Positions 32,634-44,064 of a stretch of 64,000 nucleotides of DNA are shown here, one piece after another (position 1 is the first letter of the stretch; each line of letters starts with the position of its first letter). A program made the translations under genes and the position numbers. The stretch covers positions 43,238,797 to 43,302,796 of the forward strand of contig NC_057816.1 of assembly GCF_910594005.1 (NCBI RefSeq). Reading direction: 5' to 3'. The notes under the pieces are model-generated. The model had not been told where the DNA came from, did not search any database, and was given only the letters and a program-made list of their open reading frames with translations. This DNA comes from Cervus elaphus (taxonomy: Eukaryota > Chordata > Mammalia > Artiodactyla > Cervidae).

Positions 32634-33115
32634 TCCCAGATCAATGCCTTTCAAAATTGTGCAGATTGAGAGTGCCCCAAAGTAATATTATTAATACTTC
32701 TTATAAAAGAACATGAAAGATTATACTTTAATTGCTATCAAACCATGTAACTTTCTACCAATGCAGATACTGTTTTATACTTGAGTTTAGTATTAATATA
32801 TAATGGCAGATGGCAATGGTCTAAGAAAAATGAAGAGAAAATGAAAAGATAAGAATGTCCCACAAACCTAGAATGTTTCATACATTTTTCTGGAAAAAAA
32901 ATAATTTTTCCATCTTAGCAGTAAGATGCATCTACTTTACATTCTGTGTATGCATATTATTTGAGTAACACTGCTTGGACCTAGGAAGTGCTTAACTTGT
33001 AAAAATCCTACTCCAGGATTTAAACCTTGCTCACTCCTAAAAGAAATCTGTCAGTGATAGCCTCTCTGAGTTTGCAGTCCACTCACTCTCTTCATATCTC
33101 AGGGTAGATAAAGTC
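32634..33115. other. Intergenic stretch, no gene recognised
   Basis: AT-rich DNA between two SINEs with no identifiable feature. Confidence 0.5.
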
Positions 33116-33127
33116 TCTTCTAATTTT

Positions 33128-33476
33128 TTCCCAAATGATTTATTTGTTTATGTCAGCTGTCCTGGTTCTTTGTTGTTGCTCAGGCTTTTTTCTCTGGCTG
33201 TGGCGAGCGAGGGCTGCTCTCTCTGCAGCGCTTGGGCTTCTCATTGCAGTGGCTTCTTTTGTTGCAGAGCACAGGCTCCAAAGCACATGGGCTTCAGCAG
33301 TTGTGGCGAGTGGGCTCACTAGCTGTGGCTCCCGGGTTCTAGAGCTCAGGCTCAATATTCGTAGTACATCAGCTTAGTGGCTCCGCGGCATGTGGGATCC
33401 TCCTGGATCAAGGATCGAACCTGTGTCTCCTGCGTTGGCAGGTGGATTCTTTACCACTGAATCACCAGGGAAGCCA
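33128..33476 (-). mobile_element. CHR-2-type SINE, long form
   Basis: A 349-bp reverse cetartiodactyl SINE with a GC-richer body of degenerate repeats (GGGCTTCAGCAGTTGTGGCG and relatives) and a tRNA head ending CACCAGGGAAGCC. Perfect target duplication TCTTCTAATTTT (33116-33127, 33477-33488). The 80-codon plus frame at 33135 is read from this SINE and is not a gene. Confidence 0.92.
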
Positions 33477-33488
33477 TCTTCTAATTTT

Positions 33489-34183
33489 AAGATAGTTCTG
33501 CTGCTGCTTCATTGATCCTAAATAAACATTTTTGGATTGTTTGCCATCGCAACATTTTTTTCTAGAAATAACTATTTGTGTTATGTTAGTATGCAGCAAT
33601 GTGACATGTCTCAGAGTCCACGTCACCTTTTAGTGGAGAGTTTGGAGAAGGATTTTCTGGTAGAAACTTCGTAAGTAAGGGTTATTGTTTAAGACTAGTC
33701 CTTTTCTAGCTAATGCAAACTTGGTGACAAAGACAGAATCCTGTTTACAAATACCTGTGTATCAGAAGACAGTTTAAGTCCTCTCTCAAAGAACACTGAA
33801 TCTCACCAACTTTGAAGCTTGGAGCACATTGAAAGTATTCTCTAGGATTCACGTTCTCTGAGGCTTGCATTTATTTGGGCAAAGTAAAGTTTTCCAAAGA
33901 GGAGAACCGCTCTCCAGATTTTCCGTGGGCTCCACACATACCTCAGACTTGTTTCCAAATATACCCTACTTCCCTCATCATCATCACAGTTTAGTGAACT
34001 CATAAACATATGAAAGGAGCACCTCTCACTAGGACCACCAGTCTTCTTACAAGGAGATTATAAATATCATTAGCAGGTGTTGGTGCTGCTGAGCTTGACT
34101 CTGAGCTCTACCATGCACTTTTCTAAAAAAATATTTTACTGGATATGTTGTAGGATTTCATGACATATTGCATTACTTCCTAG
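33489..34183. other. Intergenic stretch, no gene recognised
   Basis: No coding frame, RNA gene or classifiable repeat was seen. Confidence 0.5.
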
Positions 34184-34196
34184 TGATTAAACCAAT

Positions 34197-34418
34197 CAAT
34201 GTGTGCTAAGTCACTTCAGTCATGTCCGATTCTTTGTGACTCTATGGACTATAGCCCACAGGCTCCTCTGTCCATGAAATTTTCCAGGCAAGAATACTGG
34301 AGTGGGTTGCCATGCCCTCCTCCAGGGGATCTTCCCGACCCAGGGATAGAATCTGTGTCTCTTATGTCTCCGGTGTTGGCAGGTGTGTTCTTTACCACCA
34401 GCGCCACCTGAGAGGCCC
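34197..34418 (-). mobile_element. Bov-tA SINE
   Basis: Reverse SINE with target duplication TGATTAAACCAAT / TGATTGAACCAAT (34184-34196, 34419-34431), one mismatch. Confidence 0.93.
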
Positions 34419-34431
34419 TGATTGAACCAAT

Positions 34432-34904
34432 ATGTTCATTTTAATCTCAAATCAAACACCCCTTGGCCAGTGAATCCTTACCTAACCTACCATGTGCTTC
34501 TAAATCTATCCTGTGACTCTCTCCCATTAATCACGCTTGCAGTTGCTGGTTTGTATATAAACATCACAGATGTGCAAGTACCATCAGATTCCTTTTTCTC
34601 ACAGGTTATTCTAAAATACCGAGTATAGCTCCCTGGGCTACACGGCAGGTCTCACGTACGGTTAGAATAGGACTCTGCACTGAGCTGCACACCACTGCAT
34701 GGCCAGGATCGAGCAGAGTGCCCAAATCTTATTTGGCATCGAAAACATGTTGAATAAATGATTTTATTGGAATCTTCAGAGAAGTATTTGTCAAACTCTT
34801 TGTTATCATATTCCTACATTCATGAAAAGAATTCCAGAAGAGCTTTGTCTTAACTCATTGTGTCCCCTGGAAAACTTGATTTTAAAGCTCATTTGAAAAC
34901 AAAC
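34432..34904. other. Intergenic stretch, no gene recognised
   Basis: An L2-like tail (CATGTTGAATAAATGATTTT) is possible near 34740-34765. Otherwise unassigned. Confidence 0.4.
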
Positions 34905-35325
34905 ACAAAACAGATGAATTGGATAAAGAATATGTGGTATGAATATGCAATGAAATATTAGTCACAAAAAAGAAGGAAATAATGCCATGTGCAGCAACAC
35001 AGTTGGACCTAGGGATTGTCATACTAAGTGAAGTAAGTCAGAGAGAAAAAGACAAATGACATCACTTATATCTGGAATCTAAAAAGTGATACAAATGAAC
35101 TTATGTACAAAACAGACTCATAGACTTAGAAAAAACTTATGGTTACCAAAGAGGAAAGGAGGGAAGGATAAATTAGGAGGTTGTATTAACATATACACAC
35201 TTCATATATATAAAATAGATAGCCAACAAGGACCTACTGTAGCACACAGGGAACTATATTCAATATTCTGTAACAATCTATATGGGAAAAAAAATCTGAG
35301 AAGGAATAGATATATGTGTGAAAAT
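34905..35325 (+). mobile_element. Artiodactyl L1 3'UTR fragment
   Basis: Forward L1 3' end: ATGCAATGAAATATTAGTCAC, GTCATACTAAGTGAAGTAAGT, ACAAGGACCTACTGTAGCAC in order. It is truncated on the right, where a SINE scrap and a BovB follow directly. Confidence 0.78.
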
Positions 35326-35356
35326 GTGTTAGTCACTTAGTCATGTCCTACTCTTT

Positions 35357-36172
35357 GGAATCAAGATTGCCTGGAGAAAAATCAATAACTTCAGATATGC
35401 AGATGACACCACCCTTATGGCAGAAAGTGAAGAACTAAAGAACCTCTTGATGAAAGTGAAAGAGAAGAGTGAAAAGGTTAGCTTAAAACTCAACATTCAG
35501 AAAACTAAGATCATGGCATCCAGTCCCATCAGTTCATGGCAAATAGGTGGGAAAACAATGCAAACAGTGACAGATTTTATTTTGGAGGCTCCAAAATCAC
35601 TGCAGATGGTGAGTGCAGCCATGAAATCAAAAGACTCTTGCTCCTTGGAAGAAAAACTATGAACAACCTAGATAGCATATTAAAAGCAGAGACATTATTT
35701 TGCCAGCAAAGGTCCATCTAGTCAAAGCTCTGGTTTTTCCAGTAGTCATGTATGGATGTGAGAGTTGGACTACAAAGAAAGCTGAGTGCCAAAGAATGGA
35801 TGCTTTTGAACTGTGGTGTTGTAGAAGACCCTTGAGAGTCCCTTGGATTGCAAGGAGATCCAACCAGTCAATCTTAAAGGAAATCAACACTGAATATTCA
35901 TTGGAAGGACTGATACTGAAGCTGAAGCTCCAATATTTTGGCCACCTGATGCGAAGAACTGACTCATTGGAGAAGATCCTGATGTTGGGAAAGATTGAAG
36001 GTGGGAGGAGAAGGGGACAACAGAGGATGAGATGGCTGGATGGCACCACCGACTCAATGGACATGGATCTGAATAAACTCCAGGAGTTGGTGATGGACAG
36101 GGAAGCCTGGCTTGCTGCAGTCCATGGGGTTGTAAAGAGTCAGACACAACTGAGAGACTGAACTGAACTTGC
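35357..36172 (+). mobile_element. BovB LINE 3' part with YADD motif
   Basis: This starts at GGAATCAAGATTGC, the same BovB position as the internal junction of the copy at 15494, and is preceded by a 30-bp SINE-like scrap (about 35327-35356). YADD is intact at 35396-35407. A frame at 35700-36161 is open for the whole C-terminus (153 codons, with LELWCCRRPLRVPWIARRSN-like sequence), but a frameshift near 35585-35700 separates it from the RT part. It ends at CTGAACTGAACTT. Confidence 0.92.
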
Positions 36173-36189
36173 ATTGCTAAAAAATTTTA

Positions 36190-37000
36190 TGATCAACTTG
36201 TTAATTTCTGGAAAAAAGCCAGCTGAGATTATGATTCAGATCACATTAATTCTATAAATCAATTTGGAGAATATTGTCTTCTGATTCAAGAGCATGGAAT
36301 ATATTTTCATTTATTTAGGTTTTCTTTAATTTCTTTCAACAATGTTTTATAATTTTTAATATACAAGTGTCCTTTGTAAAATTTATTTCTAAATATTTTC
36401 AAGATGCTATTGTAAATGAAATTGATTTCTTCATTTCAATGTTCAGATTATTCATTGCTAGTGTATGGAATTTTAATTGATATTTATACTTCAAACTTTT
36501 GGAACTCGTTTCTTAGCTCTTATAGTTTTTATGTCAATTCCTCAGGATTTCCTATAAGCATGATCATGTCATCTGCTAAAGGCAATCGTTTTCCTTCTTC
36601 CCTCACAATTTGTATGCCTTCTATTTTATGTCTTTTCTCCTTGGTTAGAAACTGGAGTATTAGTTCAGTTCAGTTGCTCAGTCATGTCTGACACTTTGTG
36701 ACCCCATGGACTGCAACACATCAGGTTTCCCTGTCCAACACCAACTCATGGAGCTTGCTCAAACTCATGTCCATCGAGTAGGTGATGCCCTCCAACTACC
36801 TCATCCTCTGTCATCCCCTTCTCCTCCTGCCTTGACCATATTCCTTTCCCGATGTTCATTTCTTTTTATGGTTTTTATTCCACGGTATGGGAATAACATA
36901 ACATTTTTTACCCATTACCTGTTAATGGACATTTGGATTGCTTCTAAATTTTGGTTAGAATGAAAAGACCCTTCTGAATATTTGTGTACAAGTTGGGGAG
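36190..37000 (-). mobile_element. Old L1 ORF2/3' fragments, reverse, with BovB tail inserted
   Basis: Reverse L1 ORF2 sequence lies at about 36190-36660, including ATGTCATCTGCTAAAGG, the position of the L1 FADD motif, here degraded. A BovB 3' end is inserted at 36662-36837. L1 3'-type sequence resumes to about 37000 (GTTAATGGACATTTGGATTG). Confidence 0.7.
36662..36837 (-). mobile_element. BovB 3' end, reverse, short
   Basis: Begins AGTTCAGTTCAGTTGCTCAG, the reverse complement of the BovB CTGAA tail, and continues into BovB 3' sequence (CTCAAACTCATGTCCATCGA). About 175 bp, severely 5'-truncated. Confidence 0.88.
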
Positions 37001-37644
37001 TGCTCTGTGCCAGAAAGTTTGTATTTCTTGCCCTTTTCAGCTCCAACTTTTCTAGAGTAAGCTCTACTGGCTTTTGTTTTCTGTAATGTCTTCTGAGATT
37101 TTAAATTATTTTTAATATTTGACCCAGTTTATAAAATGTATATATTTGCTAAGTACAGCTCCAGTTGTTCATCAAGTTTTCAAGTTACCTCTTTGACTAC
37201 ATCAATATATTGATGTCTGGATAAACATTACTTGTCCAGGTAAACCTTCTATTACTTCTTTCATGTGGTTTGAAAACACGTGTATGCTTTTCAGTGCTTA
37301 TCTCCCTATTACCTCAACATATCTATAGTTTTCACGAGGCTACATGCCCCAAAGAATTAGCATTACGCTTGTTCTGTGCACCACTGTATGACCAGCACCC
37401 AACACAGTGCCTGCAACACAGTAGGTGCTGAATACATTTTGATTCAGTGAATAAAATTAAATCACTGGCAGACTATTTCTAAAACTCAAAGCTAAAATTA
37501 TCTGGAGTCTCAAATGAAGTAATTCCATCAAATGTCAGAGGCATAGAAACTTTTGACTTTACATCATGTTGGATTTAAAATCCCAAATAACAAAGATTAG
37601 ATGAACTGGCTGAATAGAGGTAAGATTATTTTTAACATTAAAAG
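37001..37644. other. Intergenic stretch, no gene recognised
   Basis: A possible L2 3' end is near 37370-37450 (CAGCACCCAACACAGTGCCT then GTGAATAAA). No gene found. Confidence 0.45.
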
Positions 37645-37870
37645 AAAACTGGGAAGACCCAGAGGGATCAGGTGGAGAAGGAGGTGGGAGGGGGGATCAG
37701 GATGGGGAACACATGTAAATCCATGGCTGACTCATGTCAATGTATGGCAAAAACTACTACAATATTGTAAAGTAATTAGCCTCCAACTAATAAAAATAAA
37801 TGGAAAAACAAACAAACAAAAAAAACTTGGTCCTTACAAACAGATGACCAAAAAAAAAAAAAGAAAAGAA
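37645..37870 (+). mobile_element. Artiodactyl L1 3' end with A-rich tail
   Basis: Forward ruminant L1 end with GGATGGGGAACACATGTAAA and AAGTAATTAGCCTCCAAC, then an A-rich tail with (AAAC)n and (GAAAA)n variants to about 37878. Confidence 0.88.
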
Positions 37871-38247
37871 AAGAAAATCAACGTGGAAGTAGAGACAGAC
37901 TTAAAAATTTTAAGTGAAGAATAAAGAATGGAAATGAGAAGAAAAAATAAAATAAGCTTTTTTGGAAAGAGATAAACATTTAATAAATGGAAACCATTTG
38001 TGTTTTTAAGAGGAACAGATCATAATTCTTACCAGTAAAATTTGGATGTTTTCTGCACAACTAAAGAAGATAATCATAAGAATTCAATTATCAAATTTCT
38101 TATACTGATTATAAAAAATCAGTGGGATGAGAGTTGGAGGCAAAAATGTTACTTGTTGATAAGGAAAGCAGTAAAATCAGGTGAAAACAAAATTAGAACT
38201 AGTAGCTACCCTAACAAAAATAATATGATTATTTTGGAATTCTATCT

Positions 38248-38251
<4 letters not shown>

Positions 38252-38302
<51 letters not shown>
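38252..38302. repeat. (CA)n followed by (TA)n microsatellite
   Basis: About 21 CA units (38252-38294) pass directly into a short TA run. Likely polymorphic. Confidence 0.95.
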
Positions 38303-38303
<1 letters not shown>

Positions 38304-39379
38304 TTAGAGATATGCAGTAGCCATCTTGGTGTTCCTTGCAAGAGTGTATCAAAAGCATTTTGGTCTGGGTTTGCTCTCTCTCTTTGACACTCTAATAACT
38401 GAGGAGTGAGTCCACAGTAGCATTCACTCCACTAAGAAACAAAATCTGAAATCCCTTCCCAGTATTTTTGCCAAATTGGATAATCCAATACTAAATGAAA
38501 AGCTCTATGGTTTGACAAAAGGAAAAATGGAAGAGGAGGTGAGAAAATCTACCCTTCATGAACTGGGTGATATGAATATTTCCACTAAATTGCAGGGCTT
38601 CTGTGCTCCAACTGGCTGAGCAAGGAGGCTCAACGAAATGGTACCTAATATATATTCTGTTTTTTACAATTTCTTAATTTGTCATTCAAATAGTTTTCCA
38701 CTTAAAAGTCCACCTTTGATTATGATCTGAAATTTTGCCAAAAAGATGTAAGTTGGTAAAGAATATCTTGTAGTCATTACATTGGATTACAATGCATTGC
38801 ATTTACTCATTAATTCAATAAATACTTACTAAGTATCTGTTACATTCTCAGTTACTGAGTGAGGCTGTTGGCATAAAATGGTAATCAGGACATTTCAAGT
38901 CTTTAACTAAATTATAGAAAAATAAGGGAGACAGGCCAACAGAAAAATTTTGAACCCTATGAGACATGCTATGATTTGAATAAGTGCAAGGTATGGTGGA
39001 AGCATAAAAGATAACAACTTCATTTGGTTTGCAGGATGTTAGGGGAAGATTTTCAAGATAGATGATATCTTCTATATGAAATTGTACTATGTTCTAGGGA
39101 AAGATTTGCAGATGCAACAACAACAAAAAGAAAAGAAACTCAGATTTCAAGGTGATTATGGTTTTGAACAGAAGATAAATGAAGCATTGGATAAAAAGTA
39201 AAAAGTGATATAAATTGTGACCTATACACATTTTTATCATTTTAAAGGTGAACATTTCTGCCAACTAAAGAAATCAAGGACGTCTTTAAAGAAGCTCTGG
39301 CGTATCAAGGCAAGGGGAAACATTCCAGAAAGAAGAGATTTATTAAGCCAAAATTTCAAGAGCTAAGTAGTGGCAAACA
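38303..39379. other. Intergenic stretch with an L2-like fragment
   Basis: About 38805-39010 resembles a reverse L2-type end (CATTAATTCAATAAATACTTAC, AGGGAGACAGGCCAACAG). The rest is unassigned. No gene was recognised. Confidence 0.5.
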
Positions 39380-39595
39380 ATGGCTTTAGTTCCTCGGTCA
39401 TGTCTGGCTCTTTGTGACCCTTGGACTGTAGCCTGCCGGACCCCTCTGTCCATGGGATTTTTCAATCAAAAATACTGGAGTACGTAGCCATTTTCCTCCT
39501 CCAGGGGATCTTTCCAACCTAGGGATTGAACCCTGAACCCGCATCTCCTGTGCCCCCTGCATTACAGGCAGATTCTTTACCTGCTGAGCTATGAC
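39380..39595 (-). mobile_element. Bov-tA SINE
   Basis: Reverse, diverged tRNA-Glu/BovA SINE from GTTCCTCGGTCATGTCTGGC to CTGCTGAGCTATGA. Confidence 0.85.
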
Positions 39596-39599
39596 CAAA

Positions 39600-40529
39600 T
39601 GCTAAAGTAAGGAACAGGACTGCTACAGACAGCGCACTGTGACAGATGGTCTCTTTAGAACTGGGAAGTTTTGAAGGAAGGGTAGCTTTCTAGTGGTGGA
39701 ATGATTCTGAGTAGACAAAGGGCTTAGACCTTGTTGCCTGGAGGATTTGAGGAAGAAATTATTTGGCAAAAAGCCTTGTTTTCCCCCTTGCTACATGTCA
39801 AAGTACATACTGTCATGTCAGTGCTTGATAAATATTTACTGATTTAAAAAGAAACATACTAATTACTCCCCCAAATGTCTAGCATTCAATAACACTCCAT
39901 TACATAACCCCACAAAAAGAAAATATTTAGGAATTATATTCCAAAATATATATATCTCACCCATCAGCAAACACAAACACACATTCCAGATGCAAGAGAA
40001 CAGTTTGAATTCTCTAAATAAAATGGGGGTGGGGGGGAATGTTTGAAAAATACTGAAAAATGACATGAAAATTATTAGAGTTTTTGAATGAGAACCACTA
40101 TTGATTGAAGAATTTTAAAAGTAAACTCCTAATTTTCTTGAATGTAACAGTAATATCTACCGAGGAAAGTAGAGTCAATCCATACTAGTTTATCCACAAT
40201 TTATTGTAGGGTCCTTCTCGAAAACCAGTTATCCAGAGAGTAGGAAAAAGCAGTCTTTCAAGCAACTAAACTAAATATCCCTGGATCTTGTGCTCTTGGG
40301 TAACAAGAGTGAACTCAGAGTTTCACGTCTTTATACCAGCATCTCTTATAATGAGTTTAACTAAATTATGTGTATAGATTACCTGGAAATAAAATATAAG
40401 ACCCAGTATGAGAAACTAAAGTACTCTCAAGTAGCAAGCATATTGATAACCACAAAGAAGGACAAAAGACAACCCCTGGTAAGAGAAAAGACATAAGTCA
40501 GAATATAAAAAAGCAAAGTATGGATGCAA
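39600..40529. other. Intergenic stretch, no gene recognised
   Basis: Contains a G-run near 40025-40038 and AT-rich sequence. No gene, RNA or clear repeat family. Confidence 0.5.
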
Positions 40530-40960
40530 ATAGGGGTTAACATAGTAAGTGAAGTAAATCAGAAATGGAAAGAAAAATACTATATATCAATTATATATAG
40601 AATCTAAAATATGACAGAAATGAACCCACCTATGAAACAGAAACCGAATCACGGACACAGAGAATAGATTTATGGTTGTCAAGGAGAGCAGTGAGAGAGA
40701 TGGATTGGGAATTTGGGATTAGTAGAGGCAAACTTATGTATATATTCATATATAGAATGGATAAACAATAAGGTCCTATTGTATGGCACAGGGGACTATA
40801 GTCAATATCCAGTGATAAGCAATAATGGAAAAGAATGTAAAAAAGAATGTATATACATATGTATATGTATAACTGAATCACTTTGCTGTAGAGCAGAAAT
40901 TACCATTGTAAATCAACTGTACTCCAAAAAATATTAGTTAAAAAATATATGACATTTTTA
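40530..40960 (+). mobile_element. Artiodactyl L1 3'UTR fragment
   Basis: Forward L1 end: TAGTAAGTGAAGTAAATCAG, then ACAATAAGGTCCTATTGTATG, TAACTGAATCACTTTGCTG and AAATCAACTGTACTCCAAA. Confidence 0.82.
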
Positions 40961-41408
40961 TAGTTAGATTTTCATTAGTGAATATTGTTCAATTTGATGG
41001 AAATTATACTTCAATTTAAAAAAAGAGAAAAAGTGGAAAAAGTCCAAAAATTATACCTGAAAATTGGTTAACCTTAAACGCAGAGCAGAGCACTACTTAA
41101 TACCTAGTTACTACAAAGGACAAGCAGATCCAAGTTCTTAGTGGTTTTTCCTGAACAATATTTGAGGGGATGCTTACTGAAGGAAAGAAACATAATTACT
41201 TAAAAGAAACTAAGGGGAAAGAAAGGACTGATTAGCTATTAAGTATAAACATTTTACTTATGCTGTACCATTTATTTCAATGTAATATGTAGAATTTAAT
41301 CTATATTGTAAGTGAAAAGACCCAGAAAGTTTATCTAATATCCTCTGGCGTTTTGATCATTGCAGAGCACGGCCTCATATTCCCAGATGATTCACTTACT
41401 TTACGTAT
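40961..41408. other. Intergenic stretch, no gene recognised
   Basis: AT-rich, no feature identified. Confidence 0.45.
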
Positions 41409-41421
41409 TGAAGTGTACATT

Positions 41422-41650
41422 GTAGTGTGTGTGTGTGTGTGTGTGGTGTGTTAGTCGCTCATTCGTGTCTGACTCCTTGCGACCCCGTGGACTGTACCCC
41501 ACCAGGCTCTTCTGTCTAGGCATTCTCCAGGTAAGAATACTGGAGTGAGTTGCCATTCACTTCCGCCGGAAATCTTCAAGACCCAGGGATTGAACCCGGG
41601 TCTCCTGCGTTGAAGGAGGAATCTTTACCAACTGAGCCACCAGGGAAGCC
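41422..41650 (-). mobile_element. Bov-tA SINE with (GT)n end
   Basis: Reverse SINE whose tail end is a (GT)n tract (about 41424-41444). Target duplication TGAAGTGTACATT / TGAAGTGCACATT (41409-41421, 41651-41663), one mismatch. Confidence 0.93.
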
Positions 41651-42602
41651 TGAAGTGCACATTATGTACAATAAAATGTACCCATTTTAAGTGCACTTTC
41701 CAATGAAAATAAACAAATTTATCTACTCATGCCACAATCAACATTGAAAGTTGAACATTTTCCTTTCACCAAACATTTCCTTTGTGCCTTTTATGAATTA
41801 CTTCAAAATCTGGCCCCAGTCAGTCACTAATGTTATTTCTCTCATGATGGAATAGTTTATATCTTACATGTAAACTTTTATATTTTAATATTAGCATAAA
41901 TACTTTTATATTCAAAAGGAATATGAATAAAATCACATACTTTTGCATTTTGCCTTTTAATTCAGCATAATCATTTCATGATTAATACATATTGCTACCT
42001 GTATAAAAATTGTGCCCCTTTTGATTACTGAATAGCATTCTATCATATGGGTATACTGCATTTTTAATTAAAAATTTTTTTTTTTTTACCATTTTAAGTG
42101 TACAGTTTAATAGCATTTGGTATATTCACATTGTTGTGCAACCATTGCTTCCATCTGTCTCCCTAACATTCTGCATCTTCAAAAGCTAGAACTCTTTCCC
42201 CATTTTTAATATAAGCACCTATTGACTGATGTTTAAACTAGTCTTAGCTTCCAGTTTGAAACTATTACAAACTTTATGGACATCTATGTACAAATCCCTA
42301 TGTGTGCATATTTTTTATTTTCTTGGATAAATGTCTACCTGTGGAATAGCTGAGTAATATTATAGATGCATATTTAACTTTATAAGAAACTTCATAAAAC
42401 AACTGGTTTTGCAATGTAGTTATACCATTTTACATTTGCACCAGCAGTGAATAAAAGCTTTAGTTACCCGATATTCTGCTAATATTTAGTATTATTATTT
42501 AAAAAAAAGTCTTTTTAAGCTATTTTAGCAACTATATCCAAAGGTATTTCACCTTGGTTCTAATTTGCATTTCTCTGAATTGAGTATTTTTAAGTGTTTA
42601 TT

Positions 42603-42945
42603 GGGCTTCCCTTGTGGCTCAGCTGGTAAAGAATCCACCTGCAATGCAGGAGACCCCTGTTCGATTCCTGGATCAGGAAGATCTGCTGGAGAAGGGATAG
42701 GCTTCCCACTCCACCACTTCAGGATTCTTGGGTTTCCCTGGTGGATCAGATTGTAAAGAAACTGCCTGCAACGTGGGAGACCTGGGTTTGATCCCTGGGT
42801 TGGGAAGATCCCCTAGTGGAGGGCATGGCAACCCACTCCAGTGTTCTTGCCTGGAGAATCCCATGGACAGAGGAGCCTGGTGGGCTACAGCCCATGGGGT
42901 CACCAAGGGTCAGACAAGACTGAGAAGCTAAGCACAGCACAGCAT
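42603..42945 (+). mobile_element. Bov-tA SINE with two tRNA heads in tandem
   Basis: The tRNA head occurs at about 42604 (GGGCTTCCCTTGTGGCTCAG) and again at about 42730 (GGGTTTCCCTGGTGGATCAG), then the BovA body follows. Near-perfect target duplication GTGTTTATT / GTGCTTATT (42594-42602, 42946-42954). Same architecture as the copy at 20073-20386. Confidence 0.88.
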
Positions 42946-43399
42946 GTGCTTATTAGTCACTTTAAATCTTCTCTTGTAAAGCATCACTTAAAATATTTTG
43001 CTCATTTTTATATTGGGTTTTTTCCTTAATGTGTCAAAAGAGTTCTTCATACACAGAGGATAAAAATCCTCCATCAGACATATGTTCTATACATTTTTTT
43101 CTTACAATTTGTGCTGTCTTTTCCTTAATGGTGTCTTTGAGGATCAAAAGTTTTGAATTTTGTTAAAGTTCAATGTATCAATTTTGCGAACTTACAATCT
43201 TTGAGTGCTAGATAAGATACACACTGTAAGTTTTAAGGGTTGTCCTTATATATTCTTCTATAAATTTTATATCTTAGATTGCATATTCATGTTTAAAATA
43301 CATTTCAATTTGATGTTTTCTGAATGGTATGTGGTGAAGATTGATGTTCATTTTTTTCCCTTACAAATATATTCAGTTATTCTAGCATTATTTATATGA

Positions 43400-43690
43400 T
43401 TTTTTAATTAATTTATTTATTTTAATTGGAGGATAATTACTTTACAATATTGTGGTGGTTTTTGCCATACACCAACAAGAATCAGTCAGGGGTGCACATA
43501 TGTCCCCCGTCCTGAGCCCCCCTCCCACCTCCCTTCCCACCCCATCCTTCTGGGTTGTCCCAGAGCACGGGCTTTGAGTGCCCTGCTTCATGCATCAAAC
43601 TTGCACTGGTCATCTATTTTACATATGGTAATATATATGTTTCAATGCTATTCTCTCAAATCATCCTACCCTCGCCTTCTCCCACATGGT
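43400..43690 (-). mobile_element. Artiodactyl L1 3' end, reverse
   Basis: Reverse ruminant L1 end with TTAATTGGAGGATAATTACT and the C-rich CCCCCCTCCCACCTCCC segment, inserted in the older L1. Confidence 0.85.
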
Positions 43691-44064
43691 CCAAAGTTTA
43701 AAAGACTCTCTTATATTAACATCATTTTCCAAAAATTGCCATATAAATGTGAGTATATTTTGGATACTATCTATTCTTTTCCATTGAACTCTATACCAAT
43801 ATCACATTGTCTGACTAATATAGCTTTATAAGTCTTGAAATCTAGTTGTATAAATCTTCCAGCTTTGTATTTCCTTTTTAAAATCATCTGACATGGGTCA
43901 TTTGAATTTCCCTATAAATTTTAGAATCTGCTTGTCATGTTCTCTCCAAAAAAATCTTTACTACAATTGTAATTGTGATCTAGTTGAACCATTGAATCAA
44001 TTTGGAGAAAAACTGACATTTTAAATAATGCTATAGAAATTTTATTTATAGCTTTAAAGTTTTC

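Larger units (their letters stand above)
41664..44050 (-). mobile_element. Old L1 (L1M) 3'UTR and ORF2, reverse, layered
   Basis: Reverse L1M sequence: TACCCATTTTAAGTGCAC near the 3' end, a second L1M 3' piece (ACCATTTTAAGTGTACAG) inserted at about 42088-42230, then ORF2-derived sequence to about 44050. Within it lie a two-headed SINE (42603-42945) and an artiodactyl L1 3' end (43400-43690). No usable frame remains. Confidence 0.72.

Noticed and set aside
33135..33377. 80-codon frame with a signal-peptide-like start
   Set aside because: The sequence is a CHR-2-type SINE with a perfect target duplication, so the frame is spurious.
35417..36161. BovB reverse-transcriptase frames as a host gene
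   Set aside because: They are split, 5'-truncated transposon remnants of a family with very many copies.
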